Program-made: the position numbers and the translations under genes
Assembly (NCBI GenBank): GCA_012515195.1
Contig: JAAYYW010000168.1
Coordinates: forward strand, 1-46,598
Reading direction: 5' to 3'
From: Leptolinea sp.
Lineage (GTDB): Bacteria > Chloroflexota > Anaerolineae > Anaerolineales > Anaerolineaceae
DNA length: 46,598 nt
Shown: positions 1 through 8,093 of the stretch, in pieces
Numbering within the stretch: the stretch's first letter is position 1
Layout of the letters: every line of letters starts with the position of its first letter
Notes under the pieces: model-generated
The model's database searches: none
Told to the model about the DNA's origin: nothing
Seen by the model: only the letters and a program-made list of their open reading frames with translations

Positions 1-1437
1 AAACTGGCGGCAGACCAGACCAACTGGAAACAGCAGTCAGATGAGATGCCCTCACACGAAGTGCTGCATATTGAAGCCGATATCCGCGAAGAAAAACGGT
101 TAAAAGAAGAGATCGACCGGCTGATACGCGAAGTCAGCCAGAAGGAAAAACTGGCCGAAAACTACCGCTGGCTGGAAGCCGCCCTGCAGACGTACCAGGC
201 GCAGCACACAATAACCTCTGAAGTGCCGCCGTGGGTTTTCCCGCTGCTGGCGGGGGTATCGGTGGTGGCCACTGTGATCCTGGCATTTTTCAACTTCCCC
301 TGGGCCGCGTTGGTCACCGCGCTGACCGCGCTGCTTACCGGGTTCCTGTCTTATCGCGGTCTTCGACAGCAATCCGAAGCCAACCTGGCCGCGCCGGAAA
401 ATAAGGTGATTGCCTCCGAGTTCGAACGCCGCTTCAAGGCCCGCTGCAACGGCATCACCGATCTGCAAATGAAGAAGAACGCGCTGGAACGCGACATGTC
501 ACTGCTTCAAACCCAGTCCGACCTCTTAAAAAAGAGCCGGGCGGATTGCCGCGAGCTCAGCCGGTCCATTGATACCCGCCTCGCCCTGTGGCTGGGGGAT
601 CACAGCTCCGTGCGTGAAGGGCGTGAGGCTGCCCTGCGCGAGGTACAAACCCGCCGCGCCCGGGTGGATGAAGCGCTTGTGCGGGTGGAATATGCCCTCA
701 AGCACACGCCGGTGGCACCGGTTGCCGGTGGAGAAACCAATCGGGCGGATGAATATAACCCGCAGAAACTGACCGACCTGGAAGAAGAAACCGCGTCCGT
801 GCGCCAGCAGATGGATGAGATCAACCGCCAGAAAACTTCGCTCAAGCAGCGCATCTGCGATTTCACCGGTGAGTCGGTCACCATAAGCCTGGATGAGCTC
901 ATCCCGGCACTGCAAACCCTGCGTTCTGATCTGGAACATTCGGCACGTCAGCTTACGGCGGAGATCGCGGCCGGCATCGCTGTCACGCAGGCGGCGCAGG
1001 AATTGCGCGAAGGCGAGGATTCTTCGCTGCAATCGGCGCTGAACGACCCGCAGATCAGCCTGCCCGTCCGGGCGCTGACCGGGCGGTACAACCACATTGG
1101 CCTGGCGGGCGATCACCTTGAGGTGTCAGACGCGTACCAGACCTTCCGGTTGGACGAACTGAGCACCGGTGCGCAAGAGCAGGTGCTGCTCGGGCTGCGT
1201 ATCGGCATGGCCTCCCGCCTTTTCAGCGGGCAGCCGTTATTCCTCATCCTGGATGATGCCTTCCAACATTCCGACTGGCGCCGCCGGCCGTCCATGGTCG
1301 ACGAAGTTCTTCGTCTGGCCAAATCCGGGTGGCAGATCTTCTACCTAACAATGGATGACCATCTGCGCGATTTATTTCTAGAAAAAACTCCACCCGTGAT
1401 GGGTGATGATTTCCTGTCCTTTTCCTTTGAGGAGTAA
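1..1437 (+). CDS. YhaN-like coiled-coil ATPase, 5' truncated
   Basis: The frame is open from the left edge, so only the C-terminal part is visible and the N-terminal Walker A half lies outside the window. Numbering is from the ATG at 46. The visible part has long charged coiled-coil stretches, a hydrophobic hairpin of two probable membrane helices at about residues 62-105, more coiled coil, and then the ATPase C-lobe: an ABC/SMC-type signature STGAQEQVLLGLRIG from residue 373 and a Walker B strand LFLILDD ending at D403/D404. Two membrane helices inserted in the coiled coil of an SMC-like ATPase is the arrangement known for Bacillus YhaN, which partners a nuclease-like YhaM/SbcD-type protein, so a DNA-related role at the membrane is an inference. 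It ends 2 bp before tag, whose Shine-Dalgarno overlaps its stop codon. Confidence 0.8.
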   Translation, partial: KLAADQTNWKQQSDEMPSHEVLHIEADIREEKRLKEEIDRLIREVSQKEKLAENYRWLEAALQTYQAQHTITSEVPPWVFPLLAGVSVVATVILAFFNFPWAALVTALTALLTGFLSYRGLRQQSEANLAAPENKVIASEFERRFKARCNGITDLQMKKNALERDMSLLQTQSDLLKKSRADCRELSRSIDTRLALWLGDHSSVREGREAALREVQTRRARVDEALVRVEYALKHTPVAPVAGGETNRADEYNPQKLTDLEEETASVRQQMDEINRQKTSLKQRICDFTGESVTISLDELIPALQTLRSDLEHSARQLTAEIAAGIAVTQAAQELREGEDSSLQSALNDPQISLPVRALTGRYNHIGLAGDHLEVSDAYQTFRLDELSTGAQEQVLLGLRIGMASRLFSGQPLFLILDDAFQHSDWRRRPSMVDEVLRLAKSGWQIFYLTMDDHLRDLFLEKTPPVMGDDFLSFSFEE

Positions 1438-1439
1438 GC

Positions 1440-2027
1440 ATGGCCGACCCCATCTCCATAGATAACCTGCCGCGCTGTCCGTGGCCGCTGCGCGAACCGA
1501 TGTTGACGTATCATGACACCGAATGGGGAACGCCGGTGCGTGATGACCGCAAGCTGTTCGAATACCTGATCCTCGACGGCGCGCAGGCTGGTCTCAACTG
1601 GGAGATCATCCTCAAACGGCGCGAAGGCTACCGCAATGCATTTGCCGGCTTTGATCCGGCTGCTGTGGCCGGGTTCGACGCCGCGAAGATCGAAGAACTG
1701 CTGCTCGACCCCGGCATCATCCGCAACCGGCGTAAAGTGGAATCGGCGGTGAACAATGCGCGCAGGTTTCTGGAGGTTCAGAAGGAGTTTGGTTCCTTCC
1801 ATGAATTCTTCTGGAGCTTTGTAGGTGGAAAGACCATCCAGAACCACTTCCGGGAAAGCAGCGAGATACCGGCTGTCACTCCGGAGGCGGAAGAGATGAG
1901 CAAAGCCCTGATCAAACACGGGTTCACCTTCGTTGGTCCGACCATCTGCTATGCCATCATGCAGTCCGCTGGTCTGGTGAACGACCATATTGTAAGTTGC
2001 TTCCGGCACGCCGAGCTGACAAAATGA
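1440..2027 (+). CDS. tag: DNA-3-methyladenine glycosylase I
   Basis: Monofunctional base-excision glycosylase that removes 3-methyladenine from alkylated DNA. The 195-residue length is normal for Tag. The family zinc ligands are visible: the N-terminal CPW cysteine, the histidine of YHDTEWG, and the C-terminal histidine and cysteine in VNDHIVSCFRH. The recognition motif LDGAQAGLNWEIILKRR and the helix-hairpin region around GIIRNRRK are also present. The start is the ATG at 1440 with GAGGAG just upstream, overlapping the previous stop codon, so translation is probably coupled to the ATPase gene. The next gene but one step away is another alkylation-damage protein, giving a small repair cluster. 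Confidence 0.93.
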   Translation: MADPISIDNLPRCPWPLREPMLTYHDTEWGTPVRDDRKLFEYLILDGAQAGLNWEIILKRREGYRNAFAGFDPAAVAGFDAAKIEELLLDPGIIRNRRKVESAVNNARRFLEVQKEFGSFHEFFWSFVGGKTIQNHFRESSEIPAVTPEAEEMSKALIKHGFTFVGPTICYAIMQSAGLVNDHIVSCFRHAELTK

Positions 2028-2181
2028 GTGGAGATTATGGTCGTTGCCCGAGCTCGACAGTATCAGTCGACGGAAACATCCTTTGCCCGGGCCTGTTAAG
2101 GGCTGGCTTCGACTGGCTCAGCCACCGGACAGGCTCAGCCTACGGAGATTCTCATATTATTTCAGCTGACGGAGTCAATAC
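2028..2181 (+). repeat. REP-like element between tag and the ATL gene
   Basis: This gap holds no convincing gene. At 2105-2145 it contains a tandem GGCTCAGCC motif (copies at 2115-2123 and 2132-2140) in a TTCGACTGGCTCAG context. This resembles the short TTCGACAGGCTCAG-type dispersed repeats seen between genes in many bacteria. No second copy was noticed elsewhere in the window, so calling it a dispersed element is an inference. Confidence 0.4.
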
Positions 2182-2514
2182 GTGAGCGGACCGCTGTACG
2201 AATCGATCTACGCGCTGGTACGGCAGGTTCCTTCAGGCCGGTTGGTCACCTACGGACAGGTGGCAAAACTGGTGGGTGGATGCTCCGCCCGAATGGTGGG
2301 TTATGCCATGGCTGCCCTGAGCGAAAGGATGGACGTTCCCTGGCAGCGGGTGATCAACGCCAAAGGACGCATCAGCCCGCACGGTTTCGGTTACGGATCA
2401 GCATTGCAGCGCCAACTGCTGGAGGAAGAGGGCATCGTTTTTCGACCGGATGGTTCAATGGACCTGGACAAGTACGGCTGGCTTCCATCAGAAGCGGGAC
2501 AAGGGGCAAAGTAA
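2182..2514 (+). CDS. Alkyltransferase-like protein (ATL)
   Basis: 110-residue homologue of the DNA-binding domain of O6-methylguanine-DNA methyltransferase. The PCHRV active-site motif is replaced by PWQRVINAKG, so tryptophan sits where the acceptor cysteine should be. Known ATL proteins with this change cannot transfer the alkyl group; they bind and flip O6-alkylguanine and hand the lesion to nucleotide-excision repair. The helix-turn-helix region (VTYGQVAKLVG, then SARMVGYAMAAL) is intact. The start is GTG at 2182 with GGAG at 2171-2174. It sits downstream of tag, fitting an alkylation-damage role. The missing cysteine makes it ATL rather than Ogt/Ada. Confidence 0.9.
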   Translation: MSGPLYESIYALVRQVPSGRLVTYGQVAKLVGGCSARMVGYAMAALSERMDVPWQRVINAKGRISPHGFGYGSALQRQLLEEEGIVFRPDGSMDLDKYGWLPSEAGQGAK

Positions 2515-2518
2515 TCAG

Positions 2519-3451
2519 ATGGACGGGACGCGCGTTATTGGATCGGACGCACCGGCCGAGAGGCAAGCCGTACTGGGCTGCTGGCTGCGCAATGACCTTA
2601 CCCGCGCGGCGGCCATCGCCCGCCAGTGGACAGGTCGTGAACCGGGCTCGCTTGATGCCTGGATCATGCTTGCTGAAACCTGTACCCGTCAGCACCGCCC
2701 TGTGGAAGCTCTCGAATCCCTGCGAAAAGCCGCTGACATCGACGGAAATCATCCATTATTCTGGAGAGCCCTGTGCCAGGCAGCCCTGTTGGCAGGGGCT
2801 TTTTACACCGCCCATGGAGCCGTGGCAGCCGCCCGCTACACCGATATGCCGCCGAAAATGGTGGCCGAACTGGAGCAATGGCTCAAAAAAGACGGGCTGG
2901 TGGACACGCGCGGCAAATTCCTGAAACCGGAAGCCAGCGAGGAAGGCTGGCAGGACCTCGTCCCCCGATTGTGGCAACCCAATCGTGAAGAAGTGCGTTT
3001 ATGCTGGGGGCGCTGCCGGGGCCGAATCCTGGTCTATCCTCTGGATTTCAGCGGTCCAGCAGCTGCGTTTGCCAGTGGGCAGGGACCTGAAATATGGTTC
3101 AGTTATCCGGCGGCGGTGGAAAAGCTCTCGCGAACCTACGAAAACACATTCCTCCAGGTCATTCCCCCGCCGGAGATATTTAATCCTTTCCAGGCATATT
3201 TTCTGCAGGCATCGCTGCACCTGTGCGGCTTTTTCCCCGTGCAAACCACACCACAAAAGTGGATAAGCCAGACACCCGTCGGCGCATTGGAGATCCATGT
3301 GTTTGGCAGCCGTCATTTCTGCATCATTGAGAACGATTCCCTGGTAGCTTTCCTGTGCACCTTTCTGCCGCATGTTTTCAACGGACGTATTTCCCTGACC
3401 GGACCCAATGAAGACCTCGAAGTCGCGCTCCCCTGGCTCACCCGTATCTGA
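2519..3451 (+). CDS. TPR-like protein, C-terminal domain unknown
   Basis: 310-residue soluble protein. Residues of about 15-110 form helical tetratricopeptide-like repeats (pattern LARAWxxLDAWIMLAETC...PVEALESLRKAADIDGNHPLFWRAL, given here only in outline). The remaining two thirds are not recognised; that part is rich in aromatic residues and proline and has no signal peptide or membrane segment. An ATG at 2450 would extend the frame into the ATL gene, but the ATG at 2519 lies 4 bp after the ATL stop with a GGGGCAAAG purine stretch before it and is preferred. It is probably co-transcribed with ATL. No function can be assigned from sequence. Confidence 0.7.
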   Translation: MDGTRVIGSDAPAERQAVLGCWLRNDLTRAAAIARQWTGREPGSLDAWIMLAETCTRQHRPVEALESLRKAADIDGNHPLFWRALCQAALLAGAFYTAHGAVAAARYTDMPPKMVAELEQWLKKDGLVDTRGKFLKPEASEEGWQDLVPRLWQPNREEVRLCWGRCRGRILVYPLDFSGPAAAFASGQGPEIWFSYPAAVEKLSRTYENTFLQVIPPPEIFNPFQAYFLQASLHLCGFFPVQTTPQKWISQTPVGALEIHVFGSRHFCIIENDSLVAFLCTFLPHVFNGRISLTGPNEDLEVALPWLTRI

Positions 3452-3481
3452 ATACTATTCACAAAACCGGAATACAGGGTG

Positions 3482-3490
3482 TGTTAGAAT
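3482..3490 (+). promoter_or_regulatory. Extended -10 promoter for the PBP gene
   Basis: TG-T-TAGAAT forms an extended -10 (TGn plus a 5/6 match to TATAAT at 3485-3490). Transcription would begin near 3497, leaving about 18 nt before the ATG at 3515. No good -35 is seen, as is usual for extended -10 promoters. Confidence 0.5.
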
Positions 3491-3514
3491 CTGCATCCTG
3501 TAAGGTTGGTGACC

Positions 3515-5773
3515 ATGAAAATAAATCGACTATTCCTCAGCCTCATGCTGACTCTGACTGCCTGCTCGCAGGCCTTGCCTGCGGCGACTGTAACACCGGA
3601 AGCAACCCAGACCCCCACGCAAAGCCTGCCCACACCCATCGTCCAGGTCACCCGCCAGCCTGATGTGAATGCCGCCGTCACAGCGTTCCTCGAAGCCTGG
3701 AAAGAGTTTGACCACGCCACGATGTACAGCCTAATCAGCAAAGAATCACAGGCTGGGATATCGGTTGAAGATTTCACCAAACTCTATTCCGATACCGAGA
3801 ACGCGCTGACCCTGGTCGAATTGAATTACACAACCGGACCCGGCAGCGTGCAGCAGCAAATGGCCACCGGTACCGCCCGTGTGAATTACAAATCCAACCT
3901 GTTTGGTGAATTTGTGCGTGACCAGGTTTTTAACCTGGTAAACGAAGACGGCAACTGGAAGATCAAATGGCATGACGGATTGGTGATGCCCGAGATGGGC
4001 GGCGGCAATCGTCTGACAATTGAGTACTCAATTCCGGAACGCGCCAATATTTACGACAGCACCGGTGGTGAATTGGCCGCCCCATCTACAGTGGTCGCGC
4101 TGGGCATCATCCCCGGACGCATCAACCCCAATACAGAAGAGGCCATGCTCACCCTGCTTTCCACCCTGACGGGGAAACCCTGGGAGAGCATTTTCAATGC
4201 CTACCAGGGAGCGGGAGCCGATTGGTACATTCCGGTCGGTGAAGCTTCTGAAGAAAGTGTCCGGGGGTACGAAGGTGAGTTGGAGTATTACCCGGCTATC
4301 GTGGCCTCCACGTTCAACACCCGGTATGCGTATACAACACGTGGACTTTATTATGACCAGGGCATTGCCCCCCAGGTGATTGGCTATGTTCAGGCCATCC
4401 CCAGTGACCAGATCGCCGATTATAAACGCATGGGTTACCAGGGCAATGAAATGGTGGGCGTGGCTGGTCTTGAAAAATCTCAGGAAAAATATCTTGCCGG
4501 TACGCATGGTGCCATGCTGACCCTGCTAAATCCGCAGGGGCAGGCAGCAGCCCGCCTGGCACAGGTTGAGGTTAAGCAGGCACAGAATATCACAACCACC
4601 ATCGACTCCGACCTGCAGATCAAATTACAGCGCTCCTTCCAGGATTTCCGCGGCGCCATTGTTGTTATGGAGCGGGATACCGGCCGTATTCTGGCCATGG
4701 TGTCCAATCCGGGCTACGACCAGAACCGGTTTATGGCCGAAAACCCCAACAATAACAACGGAGTATTGCTGAACGAATTGCTGGGAGACCCGGATACCCC
4801 ATTGTTAAACCGCGCCGCCCAGAGCAGTTATCCCCTTGGGTCGGTATTTAAGGTTATCACCATGGCGGCTGCGTTGGAAACCGGTGTGTTCAATAACGAT
4901 TCGATGTGGGATTGTCAGTTGGATTACCGGGAAATTCCCGGCCTTGTACTGGACGATTGGACCAAAGCCAAAGATTACCCACCCAGCGGTGAGTTGAACC
5001 TTTCCGGTGGATTGATCCGCTCGTGCAATCCATGGTTCTATCATATTGGCGTTGAATTATTTCGATCAGGTTATAACCGGGCAATAGGTGATATGGCCGC
5101 AGGTTTCGGATTGGGAAGCGCCACGGGTATTGGGCAGATTGCCGAAGATCCTGGAAATATTCCCTATCCGCAGGATGAAAAGGAAGCAGCCCAGCTGGCT
5201 ATCGGGCAAGGAGCCACACTGGTCACCCCGCTGCAGGTCGCGCGATTCATCGCTGCGGTGGGTAACGGCGGCACACTTTACCGCCCGACCCTGATCGAAT
5301 CGATCACACTGCCTGATGGCACGCCTACCTACTCCTTCCAACCGGAGAGTATGGGAACACTGCCAGTGACCCCCGAAAATCTCAAGCTCATTCAGGAAGC
5401 CATGAAGGGTGTGGCTTATAGCAAGAAGCCGTTGGGTACGGCTCGCAGTGCGCTGGCTTCATCACCATACGCACTGGCCGGCAAGACCGGCACTGCCACC
5501 ACCTCAGAAGGCGCCCCGCACTCCTGGTTTGGTGGATACACCAATGAGGCTCAAGGCGGAAAACCGAACATAGCCGTCGCCGTCATTGTGGAAAACGGCG
5601 GTGAAGGCTCTGAGGTTGGCGCCCCGTTTTTCAAACGAGTGGTTGCCCTGTATTTCTCCAATGGACAGAGCGCGGGAGACCTGCTCCCGTGGGAGGACCG
5701 GGTATACCGACTGGCAGATAACACCGCCACCCCGACGGTCACCCCATCACCCACACCCACGCGCGAGCCGTAA
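3515..5773 (+). CDS. Lipoprotein class B penicillin-binding protein
   Basis: DD-transpeptidase that crosslinks peptidoglycan outside the membrane. Starting at the ATG at 3515 (an in-frame upstream start at 3506 has no better ribosome site) it has 752 residues. A signal sequence ends in lipobox LTAC, followed by a Thr/Pro linker. Residues of about 45-160 resemble the NTF2-like MecA_N domain, then comes a PBP dimer domain. The transpeptidase motifs are all present: SVFK with catalytic S443 and K446, S503-C-N505, and K657-T-G. The C-terminus ends in a Thr/Pro tail. Class B PBPs are normally held by an N-terminal membrane helix, so a lipid anchor is less common. The extra domain resembles those in PBP2a/PBP3-type enzymes, but resistance cannot be inferred. 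Confidence 0.9.
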   Translation: MKINRLFLSLMLTLTACSQALPAATVTPEATQTPTQSLPTPIVQVTRQPDVNAAVTAFLEAWKEFDHATMYSLISKESQAGISVEDFTKLYSDTENALTLVELNYTTGPGSVQQQMATGTARVNYKSNLFGEFVRDQVFNLVNEDGNWKIKWHDGLVMPEMGGGNRLTIEYSIPERANIYDSTGGELAAPSTVVALGIIPGRINPNTEEAMLTLLSTLTGKPWESIFNAYQGAGADWYIPVGEASEESVRGYEGELEYYPAIVASTFNTRYAYTTRGLYYDQGIAPQVIGYVQAIPSDQIADYKRMGYQGNEMVGVAGLEKSQEKYLAGTHGAMLTLLNPQGQAAARLAQVEVKQAQNITTTIDSDLQIKLQRSFQDFRGAIVVMERDTGRILAMVSNPGYDQNRFMAENPNNNNGVLLNELLGDPDTPLLNRAAQSSYPLGSVFKVITMAAALETGVFNNDSMWDCQLDYREIPGLVLDDWTKAKDYPPSGELNLSGGLIRSCNPWFYHIGVELFRSGYNRAIGDMAAGFGLGSATGIGQIAEDPGNIPYPQDEKEAAQLAIGQGATLVTPLQVARFIAAVGNGGTLYRPTLIESITLPDGTPTYSFQPESMGTLPVTPENLKLIQEAMKGVAYSKKPLGTARSALASSPYALAGKTGTATTSEGAPHSWFGGYTNEAQGGKPNIAVAVIVENGGEGSEVGAPFFKRVVALYFSNGQSAGDLLPWEDRVYRLADNTATPTVTPSPTPTREP

Positions 5774-5795
5774 ATTACGCAAACCAGGATCATTC

Positions 5796-6305
5796 ATGGA
5801 ACTTACGCTCCTACCACTGGGTCTACCGGGTAACATCTACCGCAGTCCCATGCCGTTTGGGCAATACGACCGGACTGGCCTGTTATACCAGGCGCTTTTC
5901 ACCCATGAGATCCATACAGTCGTTCTATTGGTGCCAGACGCCGAATGCTGGGTGTATGCCGGTCAAGATCTACGCGCCCGGTACCTGAAAGATGGTCTGA
6001 ACGTGATCCACCTGCCCATGAAAGATTACCGGGGGACTGATATTGCGTCGATCTCTAAAGCGGTGGATGAAACCCTGCGCCTGGCCGGTTTGGGATACAA
6101 CATCGACATCCACTGTCACGCCGGACTGGGACGGACTGGACTGTTTGCCGCCTGCATGGCAACCCGCCATCTGGGAATGGGTGGCGATGCAGCCATCCGT
6201 TGGATTCGCGGATTGGTGCCTGGCTCAATCGAGTCGACCGAGCAGGAGCGGGTGATCAAGGCGTTTGTGGCGGACGGCGTTGCCGGTAATGTAAATACAC
6301 CGTAA
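5796..6305 (+). CDS. Dual-specificity-type protein phosphatase
   Basis: 169-residue cysteine phosphatase. The P-loop HCHAGLGRTG holds catalytic C107 and R113, and the upstream MKDYRG segment supplies the general-acid region expected in this fold. No signal peptide, so it acts in the cytoplasm on phosphotyrosine or another phosphomonoester; the substrate is not predictable. The frame is open further upstream, but the ATG at 5796 follows the PBP stop by 22 bp with AGGA before it and begins the conserved fold. It is probably in an operon with the PBP gene. Confidence 0.82.
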   Translation: MELTLLPLGLPGNIYRSPMPFGQYDRTGLLYQALFTHEIHTVVLLVPDAECWVYAGQDLRARYLKDGLNVIHLPMKDYRGTDIASISKAVDETLRLAGLGYNIDIHCHAGLGRTGLFAACMATRHLGMGGDAAIRWIRGLVPGSIESTEQERVIKAFVADGVAGNVNTP

Positions 6306-6561
6306 TTACACCTAATTATTGATGACAAAAAATGAGCTGGCATCAGGGCTCTCAATCATTGAATCACACCCTGGTTCACATTAGAACCTGGCAGGAGATC
6401 ATCCCCGCCCGTTTACAGGCGGCCTTGAGAAAGAAAGCCCCGTGCCTGACGGAGAGTTGACCGCCGGGTTTGGTGTCTGATTCAGAAGAGGATCAATGTC
6501 TGGATATTTGGGAAACGCTGATTAATGGCATTTCTTGAAGTACATCGGAAACACTGGATCG
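6306..6561. other. Intergenic stretch, no supported gene
   Basis: Lies between the phosphatase gene and the gatB terminator. A 42-codon open frame at 6332-6460 (+) has no convincing ribosome binding site and no recognisable similarity, so it is not called. No promoter, repeat or structural RNA was recognised. Confidence 0.4.
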
Positions 6562-6594
6562 AAAAATAATAAAACCGCCCAAAATTAGGGCGGT
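6562..6594 (-). terminator. Rho-independent terminator after gatB
   Basis: On the - strand, ACCGCCC (6594-6588 side) pairs with GGGCGGT across a 7-nt loop. The stem arms are 6574-6580 and 6588-6594, followed by a T-rich run. It closes the nucleotidyltransferase-aminotransferase-gatB transcript 24 bp past the gatB stop. Confidence 0.85.
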
Positions 6595-6617
6595 CTGAAA
6601 TCATCATTTTTGTGCTA

Positions 6618-8069
6618 TCAATCGCCTTTTAATTGCCGGGCCAGTTCATCCCGTACCACCTGCGGATTGGCTTTCCCGCCAGCCATGCGCATCACCTGGC
6701 CGAAGAACCAGTTGGCGAGGGTTTCCTTGCCAGCGCGGTAGCTTTCCAATTCGGTCGGGTTTTCCGCCAGTGCTTTGGACACCAACGCGGCGATCTCGCC
6801 CTTATCTGACGTTTGCTGCAAACCTTGCGCTTTTATGATCTCGCCAGCCGATCCGCCTTTTTCCAACAGTGTGACCAGGATGGTTTTGGCTGTGGCGGCA
6901 TTAACTTCGCCCTTTGTCAGTCGCACCAGCAGATCGGCCAGTCCTGCCGGGTCAATGCGCAGTGATTCAAAAGCTTCACTGGTGCGGTTAAGATGAGCGT
7001 AGACCTCACCCAGTATCCAGGCGGCAACCGTCTTACCGGGAACATCTTTGGCAGCAGACAGTGTGTTTTCGAAATATTCCGCAACCGATATATCGGCTGC
7101 CAGCAGGGCTGAATCGGCAGCAGACAGGCCAAACTCATCCATATAGCGCCGGGCCCGCGCGCGGGGTAGTTCAGGAAGGGTGGAATGCACCCGGTGTACC
7201 CATTCCGCGTCCACTACCAGCGGGGGAAGGTCGGGTTCAGGGAAATAGCGGTAGTCGTGGGCATCTTCCTTGCTGCGCTGGGTGTATGTGCAACCGTTTG
7301 CCTCGTCCCAACCCAGGGTTTCCTGGGCGACGGTGCCGCCGCTTTCCATGATCTTGATCTGGCGGTCGATTTCATAGGCAATACCGCGTTCCATGGCTCG
7401 GAAACTATTCAGATTCTTGATCTCCACCCGGTTGTTCAATACATCTGTCCCGGCTTCTCGCATGGAAATATTAGCTTCAAAACGGATCACGCCTTTTTCC
7501 ATGTCACCGGAATTAACACCCAGGGCGCGTAGAATCGCACGCAGGGAGGTGGCGTAGGCTTTGGCTTCTTCGATCGAGCGGATATCCGGTTCGGTGACGA
7601 TCTCAAGCAGTGGCACGCCACAGCGGTTGAGATCGACCAGTGAATAATTTTCCGTATCGGTTTCCACGTGGGTCAATTTGCCGGTGTCTTCTTCGAGGTG
7701 GGCACGGCGAACGCGGATTACTTTTTCGCCCTGAGATGTGTCAACCACCAATTGTCCGTCGGATGCCAGAGGATGCTCATATTGCGAGATCTGATACCCT
7801 TTGGGCAGGTCGGGATAGAAATAGTTCTTGCGGTCAAAAAGGCTGGTATGGTTGATGGTGCAACCCAGCGCCAGCCCGACCTTCATGGCATAATCCACTG
7901 CCTGGCGGTTAACCACGGGTAGCACACCGGGCATACCGGCGCATACCGGGCAGACGGTAGTGTTGGGTTCAGCCTGGGTAGAGTCAACCACACGGCAGGA
8001 ACAAAACATTTTCGTGCGGGTGGCCAATTCCGCGTGTACTTCCAGGCCGATGACAACTTCGTATTCCAT
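6618..8069 (-). CDS. gatB: Asp-tRNA(Asn)/Glu-tRNA(Gln) amidotransferase subunit B
   Basis: Kinase/transfer subunit of the GatCAB complex, which amidates misacylated Glu-tRNA(Gln) or Asp-tRNA(Asn). The 483-residue length is full. Visible hallmarks are the N-terminal [10 protein letters not shown], a zinc-type Cys set (CSC near residue 23 and CPVC near 39), the kinase-domain segments [17 protein letters not shown] and RFEANISMR, and the C-terminal YqeY-like tail ending in NPQVVRDEL. The start is ATG with GAGGAAG upstream. It lies last in a - strand operon, 24 bp after the aminotransferase gene, and is separated from gatCA at 11134-12899 by three other genes and an oppositely oriented lipoprotein gene. 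Confidence 0.97.
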   Translation of the reverse strand: MEYEVVIGLEVHAELATRTKMFCSCRVVDSTQAEPNTTVCPVCAGMPGVLPVVNRQAVDYAMKVGLALGCTINHTSLFDRKNYFYPDLPKGYQISQYEHPLASDGQLVVDTSQGEKVIRVRRAHLEEDTGKLTHVETDTENYSLVDLNRCGVPLLEIVTEPDIRSIEEAKAYATSLRAILRALGVNSGDMEKGVIRFEANISMREAGTDVLNNRVEIKNLNSFRAMERGIAYEIDRQIKIMESGGTVAQETLGWDEANGCTYTQRSKEDAHDYRYFPEPDLPPLVVDAEWVHRVHSTLPELPRARARRYMDEFGLSAADSALLAADISVAEYFENTLSAAKDVPGKTVAAWILGEVYAHLNRTSEAFESLRIDPAGLADLLVRLTKGEVNAATAKTILVTLLEKGGSAGEIIKAQGLQQTSDKGEIAALVSKALAENPTELESYRAGKETLANWFFGQVMRMAGGKANPQVVRDELARQLKGD

Positions 8070-8093
8070 CTGAAAAACACTTCCTCTTCTAAA

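Noticed and set aside
1997..2185. 62-codon frame between tag and the ATL gene
   Set aside because: It crosses the REP-like sequence, overlaps the ends of both genes and has no ribosome site or protein-like composition.
6332..6460. 42-codon frame on the + strand after the phosphatase gene
   Set aside because: No Shine-Dalgarno, no hydrophobic or domain pattern and no neighbour coupling.
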